This document shows positions 55,799 through 64,000 of a stretch of DNA of 64,000 nt, piece after piece. The position numbers were made by a program, and so were the translations under genes. The number at the start of each line of letters is the position of its first letter. Position 1 is the first letter of the stretch. Origin of the DNA: Lunularia cruciata (Eukaryota > Streptophyta > Marchantiopsida > Lunulariales > Lunulariaceae); NCBI GenBank assembly GCA_948567375.1, contig OX419755.1, positions 43,467,001 to 43,531,000 on the forward strand. Reading direction: 5' to 3'. The notes below the pieces were generated by a model. That model was not told where the DNA came from. It searched no databases and saw only the letters and a list, made by a program, of their open reading frames with translations.

Positions 55799-58700
55799 GA
55801 GCTTTCACCATAGCTGCCATTGGTTTACATAGCTCCAATCCTTGTACCTTGTTTGTTTTAGGACCACAACCGGATAACTAGCAACAAAATTCACCAGTCC
55901 TTCTTCCAACCAACCCATACTTTCATATTTTTCCCTTTTTCCCTACTATTTCTCACTCAACCACTCTAATTGAGCTACCATTGTTGCATCAACTCATTGT
56001 AAATGCTTGCTAATATTTGGAAGAGTAACTATTGTTGGCTATGGATCTAAGTTTCTCAATCACTCATACTAGTCTGCTTGACCTGCATTGCTTCCACCAA
56101 GTCCCACCCAAAAGAGTAGTGGAGCTACTCCAAAGTGCCACCATAACTATTGTTAATTTACTTGGCTGGAAACTCCATATTGATATCCTTTTTTATCATC
56201 TCCATTTATTGATTTTATCTTTTCTCCTCCTTGCTCTACCTCTCTACAATATCTCTTAGTTGCCACTTCTCTAGGTCTGCCATTTTGCCTAGTTTCTCAA
56301 ATCTCACATTTACAACTCTCCGCAATCCCTCAAATCCTACTCCACAACTTAATTGCATTTCAAGGTTAAACATTCTGCTAGTCATGTTTGCCTTCATCAT
56401 CAGAATTCAACCTTATCCATTCCCCTTTACTCACATTTGACTTGCTACACTATGAATAGCAACTTCCCAAATTTTCATAGCTCTGCCATAGCTTGCCGTC
56501 ACTCACCTAGTCAAGCTCCAAGTCTTTGAACTTGCTCTCCAAGTCTCAAAGATCATTGAGGAACATGAACGAAGAGGCCAGAAATAAAATGATAGGAATA
56601 TGAGAAAGAGAAAATGTTTAATGGGGTGATGTGAAGGAGAGAGGATGTAGAACCAAGTCTGTCTCATGCAAGTAAACCCAAAGTTTCCAACTTATAAAAA
56701 TACAACTTTATCTTATATAAAAATACAACTTTATGTATGATACAAGTATTGAGAGATTTGAAGGCTATTGGTGAAATTAAATAGAAATGAATGTACATGT
56801 TCTATTAATATATTCATAACAGTTCATTTCATCAGATTGATAGTTTCGTAAAGGTACAAAGAAAACCTCTTTTTTTGTAATGCAATTAGCTATCTATGCA
56901 AGACAACTCTAAAAAGTAAAAGTTTATTTTCAATCTAATTAGTAAGTAAGTCATCAAGAAATAGGTACTAAAAGATAAATAATATTGGAGACAGCTGTAT
57001 TATTCCTAAAAGAAACATCTAGCTCAAATTGATGTACTTTTTACAATGTTAATTTGACAAGAATAGCTATAGATAATAATTTGTAACTTGGTATTTAGTC
57101 CAAGAATTCTACATAAAATTTTGAAAGCAATAAATATTTAATCCAGACTTATGATTATAAAGCTTTCCCAAGTTTTAGAGTTTCCTTTAAAGCTATCATC
57201 TTTAGACATATGTTTTAGACAAGCATTAAGACATGTATTATGATTGTTTGTTTTCCAGAAAAAGAGGAAGTCTTCATCCAAGTTTCATGTTTTATGTGTA
57301 TTCAATTACTTTCCTTGTGTAGAAGTGGAACTTTTAGTCATGACCACTATAAATTCAGAAGTTGATAAACTCATAATTTTATGTAAATTTGAGTGTAATA
57401 ATCTCTAATGAAGAATGTCATGTTCAAAATTCTTTAATTCAAAGTCAAATCTCTTCGGAATAGCTTAACTGATAAATAATTTATTTATTTTAATATGAAA
57501 TAATTCTACAACTGTAATATCCAGAAGTGAAAAGTTGGTAAGTTAGTTAGTCCTCTATCGTATAAAACCATAGCTCAAAATTAGGATTGCAAGAATTGTC
57601 AAATTTCACATCTAAATAAATTGCATGGAAAAAAATTAAAATTTCCTGTTTATTTGTATTTGAAATAATATTTATTAATATTTATTTAGATTTTATAAAC
57701 TTGATTTGAATTTTCTACTTCATTTTTAATAACTTTAATCTAATTCAAATTCATGTCTTTAAGCAAAGCATAAAGCAATCCATTGCTTAAAAAGTAATAA
57801 AAAAACACCATGGAACATTGAATTTTTCATATTTAATTCATTGATATTAAATGAATGATAGTAAAACCTTAATCCACTTTTCAGCATGGGATACCGTAAA
57901 AAAGTCTCTTATCCAATGAAAGACTTTAAATAATTTATAATCTGGGTTCAAAATAGAGCATATTTATTGAGAGTTGATTAACAATCATATTTCAACACGT
58001 TGTGCCTCAAATGAAAGGGTCTAAAATAAACTGATGTAATATAGGTTCTTTATCTTTGATATGTAGAAAAAAATTTAAGTAAACTTCTACGATATGCTAT
58101 AGGTTTGGGTAAAAATTTATATTCCAAAAGAGTAAGTTTAGAAAATCTTGAGCGTCTTGATGATGTCAATTCTTTTAGGACTTGTGGAACCTGCATCCTA
58201 CGATAATCTACATTTAGGAGTGCTTTTTGGCTTTAACCATTTAGGCACAATCATAATATATAATATGTTTTTTGGGGCTCATTTGAGCTAATAAACCCTT
58301 GTTCTCTACTTATATTTCTTAGATCCGCTTTTATCCTTTAACACTCTAGAACAATCTTTAATCTATTTTATTTTAGGTTTTGTTTAGCTAATAACTATTT
58401 GTGCTAGTTGGTGTATGTAGTATAACTGTTAGTATCCTATTAGATATAACTTAACCACATGTGATTGGAGTGTTCTTGAATATGAAGAGAAAATATTTGG
58501 CAAGCATTGTACCTCTTCTCAAGAGGATAAGAGGGAGTGCCGGAAAGCTGCTTAGTCAATTTCCACCTTTATATAGTAGATCTTTTCAGCAAAATTCATA
58601 TTTTGATTCATCAAGCCAACAGTTGGTGGCTTTAGATTTAGTTTTTTGAGTCTGCATGTAGAGACTTATAAATTTTTGTACATTTTGTTCTTAAAATATT

Positions 58701-59376
58701 TGTGTGAAATCAAAACCATGACTTGTAGCATTTGATGTGTTATGGGAATGTTCGTTAATCTTAATTGAATTGGATTTCAAAGTTGAAGAGATGTGCATGA
58801 CAAGGTGAATTTGAGCTTGCTTGATACTTTAGGGTCACTTTGATATTTACATCGCATGAGATTTGCACTTGACAATGTCAAACATTTGAAAGAAAGTGAG
58901 TGTGAAAATAGAAGTTTGACAATCCAAGTCAACTTATGAGACTAATTTTCATTTCTTGCACCTCTATTTTTTCTCAAGAGCCCAAAATTTTGTGTGTTAG
59001 GTGTATAGAGAAAATTGATCCAAGAATACTCTACATCAAGAAACCTCCAATTAGGTGAACAATTGAGACAACAACTCAACACTATGCCATGCATTAGTAC
59101 CGTGCTCCACATGAGCAAGAAAATAGTAAAATGTATTTGAGAAATAACAAAAAGCAAGGTGGAGTCTTGTGTTGATGGTGAATTGAGCTCTGATTTTGAC
59201 ATTTGGAGAGGATGAGTATTGGAGTGAAGATGAAAAAAAAACATGCTTGAATTTTTTTTGTGGTGGTATAATTTTTCTCATTGTTCTTGGTACTTGCAAC
59301 CTAAACTACAATGCATGAGGAGTCTTGATTTCATTTTGAATTTTTTTTTAGTGTTAGATAGCAAAGCTTTTAGAAA
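55799..59376. other. No recognised gene
   Basis: Very AT-rich from 56650. Short ORFs (56032-56259, 58461-58649, minus 59244-58942) show no family. It may include the worn flanks of the Harbinger element that follows. Confidence 0.5.
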
Positions 59377-59862
59377 ATGATAGGAATGGATATTTTTTCA
59401 TTTCAAGCATTAGTGGATGCAATAAAAGATCATGTGGTGTTTAGAAATCCATCAAAGGGAAGCAAAACCCCAGTTTGGAAACAAGTAGTTGTAGCGCTTG
59501 ACAGATTTGGACATCATGGAAATGGTGTATCAATAGCCATAAGGTTGAATATTTATGGTGTAAGTGCAAGATCCACATTTACATTTACTAAGCAAGTAGT
59601 GAGAAATTTATCAATATTAAGGAAAGAAGTGCAATGGTCCAACTAAGGGGAGAGAGAGTGGATTTCATCTACATTTTCATAGAAAGATTTTCTTGGATGT
59701 GTAGGAATAGTTGATGGTACATTATTTCCATTGGCCCAAAAGCCAATAGTTGACAAGGAAATATATTATAGCAGCAAAGGATTCTACTCCATAAGTGGAA
59801 AAGTATGTGATAGCAAGTTGAGAGTAATTAACTTTGCTAGAAGTAAGGGAAGCTATGCATGA
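59377..59862 (+). pseudogene. PIF/Harbinger transposase fragment
   Basis: One frame runs from 59377 to TGA at 59860-59862, cut by nonsense codons at 59644 and 59680. It reads WKQVVVALDRFGHHGNGVSI and GVSARSTFTFTKQVV (helix-turn-helix-like part), then GCVGIVDGTLFPLAQKP with the first catalytic Asp (codon 59713-59715), then YYSSKGFYSISGKVCDSKLR. These are the conserved blocks of Harbinger DDE nucleases, which cut and paste DNA with a 3-bp duplication. The second Asp and the Glu are not found. No terminal inverted repeats were recognised. Confidence 0.82.
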
Positions 59863-61328
59863 CTGTTCTTGTTATATGGATGATTGTTTTGAGTTTGTTA
59901 TTTTTTCATTGGTATATGAGCAAAGATAGAGCACTAAGTTCAAAGGATATTTGATGCAAAGTTAATTTTCTTGTTGCATTTATTCAAATCTATCTGATTT
60001 TGAGTATGCAAGGATATCATGATATGGCATGCTTGAGGATTTCTCCATTGTGGAATGAGTAAATCACCTGCGTGAATCTAATTTATTTGATGGCACTCAA
60101 TATTTATTGGTTGATTCAAATTATGTCTTGATGTGCTTCTTGGTACCCTCTTTCAAATAAGCATGCTTGCAAGACAAGGTGGATTTCAATAGATTTGTTG
60201 CATGGACCCAATAGTAAACTAACATAGCATATGCATTTTGAAGACAAGGTGGCATTCTTTCAAAGAAATTCAAGTACAATTGAATGATCCATTTAGAACT
60301 ACTTTATTATTGAAGTGGTTCATTATTTGTGTCATTTTACAACAAAATTTGATTAATAGTGTACACATATAGATCAAAGAGGATGGTAAATTTGCATAAG
60401 AAGTGGATTCTAATATGCTTAATGCTCCTATTTTTGAGCCACATAGAGAGCATAGAAAAGAAACTATGACTTATATTTTTTTATTAGTGTCTTACATTCA
60501 ACCACCAACCTATTGAATCCAAGACCATAAGCTTATTATCAAATGAATAAAAAGATTTTTTATTGTATCTTATTCACCTTGATCTTAGTTGCTTAATGTG
60601 AATCTTATTTTCTTTGCTTTGTGAATTGAATGTATGGTTATTTGGTATGTGCGGTTTGCGGTTTGCATATGCTTGCATTGTCCTTCCCATGATGGATAGC
60701 ATTTTGGTCTTGTGGAATCAAGAATTCCCATGCAATCCAAGAATTACTTCACACCATGAGATTCAAAACTCATGACAAGACTGCACCTAGTATGAGATGA
60801 TACAATACACTCTTCAAATGAATAAAAAAAATGTAATGTTGAGAAGCATCCAAAGAATCCAAATTGCTTAGAATTGTAGATGGATCAAAGATTTAAAGCC
60901 AAAGTAGTGTATAATCAAGTCAAAGAGGTATTAATATCTATTGTGTAGCAAGAAATCACCATCAATAATAAACAAAAATAATATTTATTTATGTATAGAT
61001 TTATGGAGTTATTTTTATATATAGATGAAAGTATAAATTTAGGGTAGATTGAAAATCTAGAACTTAGCTTGACAAAAGAATTGAAATAGCAATGGGAGAT
61101 TTAAGGGTTTAGGCATTCAAAAAGCAAAGAGAGTATAAAGGAGAAGCGGGAATTTGATTGTCTTCCTTTGAAAATCAAGTTTAAAATTTGAAGGGGACTA
61201 GTTTCAAAGAAGACAATGAAGGGAGTTCAGAGGAGAGAAGTGGGAATTTACAAGGAGAGTGGAAGGGAGGGAATTCAAAGGACTATTAAATTTAGCAAGG
61301 AAGGAGAGAATTTGAAGGCTATTCTTGG
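59863..61328. other. No recognised gene
   Basis: AT-rich; no supportable feature. Confidence 0.5.
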
Positions 61329-61341
61329 GTAGTGAGAGAGA

Positions 61342-61610
61342 GAGAGAGAAGAAAAGGGAGACAATGTAGAAAACACTAAGGATGGGAAGACCCCATCAAG
61401 CTGTACAAGGATGAGTCAAAAGAGGTAAAATGAGACTAAGTCACAAAAGAGTAGATATGAGAAATCTGCCCTATTGCACCTAAGATATCCAAGTTATGCA
61501 AGTAGTATGGTCTTAGCAAAAATTTGGAGCATCCAAAAACATCACCTAGAGTGATTGCTATCCTATGGATTGTACCAACCACTACCCTCTATAGAGCAAT
61601 GGACAGAAGA
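61342..61610 (-). mobile_element. LINE 3' tail, copy 4, with target duplication
   Basis: It is flanked by GTAGTGAGAGAGA at 61329-61341 and 61611-61623. It covers the same part as the copy at 22490-22762 (end of the protein from about ALQR, and the 3' UTR) and stops at nearly the same 5' point. The frame is now broken. Confidence 0.8.
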
Positions 61611-61623
61611 GTAGTGAGAGAGA

Positions 61624-62528
61624 AAGAATAGAGAAAATGTTTGCATGGATGAAGCATTGAGTAAGGAAGGAGCTAAAGAGAGGACTAGCATTTACTTGTG
61701 AGATTGGGTTTTACAAAATTATGAGAAGAAGTAACATCTACTAGTGAAATAAGGTTTTACAAAATTATAAGGAGTGAGAGCAAGGGGAGGAAAATCCTTT
61801 TCATTTGGAGAATTAAGGAAGGGAGAAGAAGAAGTCAATATGAGATTTTGGGAAATTGATGAAAGGAGAGGACCAAGAAAATAGGAGAAGGTGAAGGAGA
61901 AGGAAAGCTAAGTAGAATGACAATGAAAATTACTGATTATCCTTGAGTGGTGGAGGAAGATCACATTGACAATACATATGAGGGACCTTGGATGATTAAC
62001 TATCATATTATAGAAGATTATATGATCTACATTAGGTGGTGTTGGATGGAGAAAGACCAGATCAGAATTGTTGCAAATAACATTCAAGAATCTCATTTGG
62101 ATGCAATGTGTTTGAAAATAGCCATTGCTATCCAATATCCCAAACAACATGTAAGTACACAAAAAATCACACTCTTGAATGCAAATCTTGAACTCTTGAT
62201 TCAATTGAATTTTTAAAACACCCCAAATCTACATTACTCTACTGTGCATTTGGCCCCATGCATTCTATGCTAACCAAATCCTTGAGGATCATGCACATAT
62301 TGTATGCACAAGATCCTTTATATGCATAGGCTACTTGCCATGTGGGGCTAGAGGAAAAACATAGGTCTACTCGGGATAGTTGGTATAAAAGGCATGTTGT
62401 AACTAGTGTTCCAAGCTTAGGCCATATGCATTGTATGTACTTAGAGTTCCAATCAACTCACTTATGGAGTTTATAATGTATTGATTGTGTTTAATTTTTT
62501 CCAATTGCCATTATATCCAAAGCTCATG
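61624..62528. other. No recognised gene
   Basis: Purine-rich at first (61624-61920), then short ORFs (61947-62216 plus) without a family. Confidence 0.5.
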
Positions 62529-63035
62529 TGTAAAAAGCCAAGAAGAGAAATATGAGAATGGAAGATCAAAGTGAAAGATCATATTGGGACTCTTGAATGA
62601 AGGAAACTCTGAATGCCTAGCATGAGCTTGGACTTTGGTATTGATAGAGAACATAAAATGCTCTTGAGAAGCTTCTCAAGAAGCTTCCTAAAAGCTGCTT
62701 TCTTAGAGTGCAAGCCAAGCTACCCAAGAAGCTTCTTTAGAATCTTACTTTTAGAAGTTTCTTACTTGGCGTCCAAGCTAAGCTGGTTGGGAAGCTTCCA
62801 AAGAAGTTTTCTTTTAAAAGCCACCTACTTGGTGTGCAAGTTAAGCTAGCAAGGAAGGTTCCCAAGAAGCTTCTTCCTAAAAGTCACCACTTGACATGCA
62901 CATTACTCAATACTTGGAAAGTACCAAGTAGCTTCCTAGATGCTTTTGGAATGTTCTTATGGTTCTTGGCTAATTTGGCATATTTGCTACTTTGTTAGTC
63001 TTGACTAACTCATTTGTAAACTCCATATTGTTACA
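62529..63035 (-). repeat. Gypsy G4 3' LTR
   Basis: Minus strand from TGTAACAATATGGAG (63035). At 507 bp it is the longest LTR of the family here, with the most internal units. The pair of palindromes GAAGCTTC TCAA GAAGCTTC lies near 62668-62687. Confidence 0.87.
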
Positions 63036-64000
63036 TATTCCTCCATTGCTAGTTTGTGACATCCTCATCACCATGGAAGCTTCAAACTCTTTGATAGCTA
63101 TTTGTGCATTTTGGAGATGAGAACAAGGCTCCTAAGTGACATCATGAAGGGGATACCTTTTCCAAAGGACCTTGCCTCAATATGTTGTTGACGGCTTTGT
63201 TGAATGTGATGACGTTTAATGATATATTCAACTTCATACTCCTCATCATTGTTGATAGGGATGGGAAGAGGAGGGGGTTGGATATGAGAAGAAAAGGAAG
63301 ATGGATTAGAAACAAAGGGTTTCAACTTAGAAATGTGAAAGATAGGATGGATTTGCATATGAAAAGACAAGGCAAGTTGATAAGCAATAGGAGAAATGAT
63401 TTGGGTGATATCAAATGAACCTATCCAATTAGGATCAAGTTTATGAACTTGGGTATCAAGTGAGTGTGGTAGGTTACTAAAAGATAGCATGATCTTGTTA
63501 CCAAGTTGAAAGGTGAGATCATGATGATGTTGGTCAACAAATTGTTTTTGACAATTTTGAGAAACAAGGAGATGAGATTTTGCTTATTATAAGGATAGAG
63601 ATATTGTGGTCAAAATGTGGAAGTATGTGAGACATGAGATGGAGGAGGAGCAAGAAGGGAATTTGGAACAAGTGGGTCTTAGCTGAAATTAAGGAAGAAG
63701 GGAGAGTATCCAATACTTGCTTGTTTGGAATTATTGTAGGTAAACTTAGCAATTGCAAGACATTCATCCTAATTGGTATTGTGAACATTTACAAAGGCAC
63801 AAATTATATTCTCCAAGGTGTTATTTGCACATTCAATTTTTCCATCAATTTGAGGATGATAGACCATGGACAAAGCAAGCTTGGTGCCAATATTTGGAGG
63901 AGTGCTTGCCAAAACTTTTTGGTGTATTGAGGATCATAGTCAAAGATGACTACATGAGGCATCCAATGATGCTTGAAAACATTGTTGAAGTAGATATGGG
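63036..64000 (-). pseudogene. Gypsy G4 integrase end and chromodomain, cut by window edge
   Basis: Minus strand: a GDKIMLSFSNLPHSLDTQVH stretch (about 63500), the chromodomain with EEYEVEYIIKRHHIQQSRQQ (near 63250-63190), and the C-terminal tail through SLKLP to the LTR. Integrase continues past 64000. Frame breaks are present near 63170. Confidence 0.8.

Noticed and set aside
1-64000. CRISPR arrays, rRNA genes, bacterial operons
   Set aside because: No regularly spaced short repeats with unique spacers and no rRNA-like sequence were seen; gene structure is eukaryotic.

Overview
This window is a gene-poor, AT-rich stretch of a plant (streptophyte) nuclear genome, made mostly of old, nested transposable elements. 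The evidence for a plant is plant-type Copia and chromodomain Gypsy LTR elements, an iMet-type primer binding site, GT-AG introns, a PIF/Harbinger transposase and a plant-like mitochondrial cox3 insert. I cannot name the species. One low-copy host gene over 64 kb and a roughly 6.8 kb TE-filled intron suggest a large genome.

Layout. 1-3368: two Copia bodies in tandem sharing one LTR, the second internally deleted. 3902-12576 (minus): a split host gene with a SKP1/Elongin-C-like (POZ-fold) domain. Four exons (12576-12084, 11764-11709, 11536-11432, 4672-4570) join with matching splice phases, and a further likely exon lies at 4037-3902. Intron 3 holds a sense-oriented, 5'-truncated Copia element (6273-9850) and many copies of an unclassified hairpin-bearing repeat (family A). 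12577-17212: the gene's upstream region, tandem duplications, family-A remnants and a LINE tail. 17213-18106: a solo LTR (family C) with a perfect 5-bp target duplication.

18438-23743: Gypsy chromovirus G1 (plus), interrupted by a LINE tail and by a cox3 (NUMT) fragment. 23744-29991: degenerate charged ORFs, a second LINE tail, tandem duplications and a tRNA-like SINE head. 29992-40785: Gypsy G2 (minus), carrying three later insertions: a 3.75 kb element D of unknown type (TG...CA ends, 5-bp duplication, its own unrecognised ORFs) and two family-C solo LTRs. 40786-42600: gag-like remnant with two zinc knuckles. About 45950-47870: LINE reverse transcriptase (minus). 49892-54570: Gypsy G3 (minus), RT-deleted, its 5' LTR cut by a 92-bp TA repeat. 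59377-59862: PIF/Harbinger transposase relic. 61342-61610: LINE tail. 62529-64000: the 3' end of a fourth Gypsy copy (G4).

The most interesting signals are: the host gene spread over 8.7 kb by intronic transposons; runs of GAAnnTTC units identical in form to heat-shock elements just upstream of the TATA box in the Gypsy LTRs; element D; the cox3 fragment with an open frame inside a Gypsy tail; and several perfect or compensated hairpins in the LTRs and in family A.
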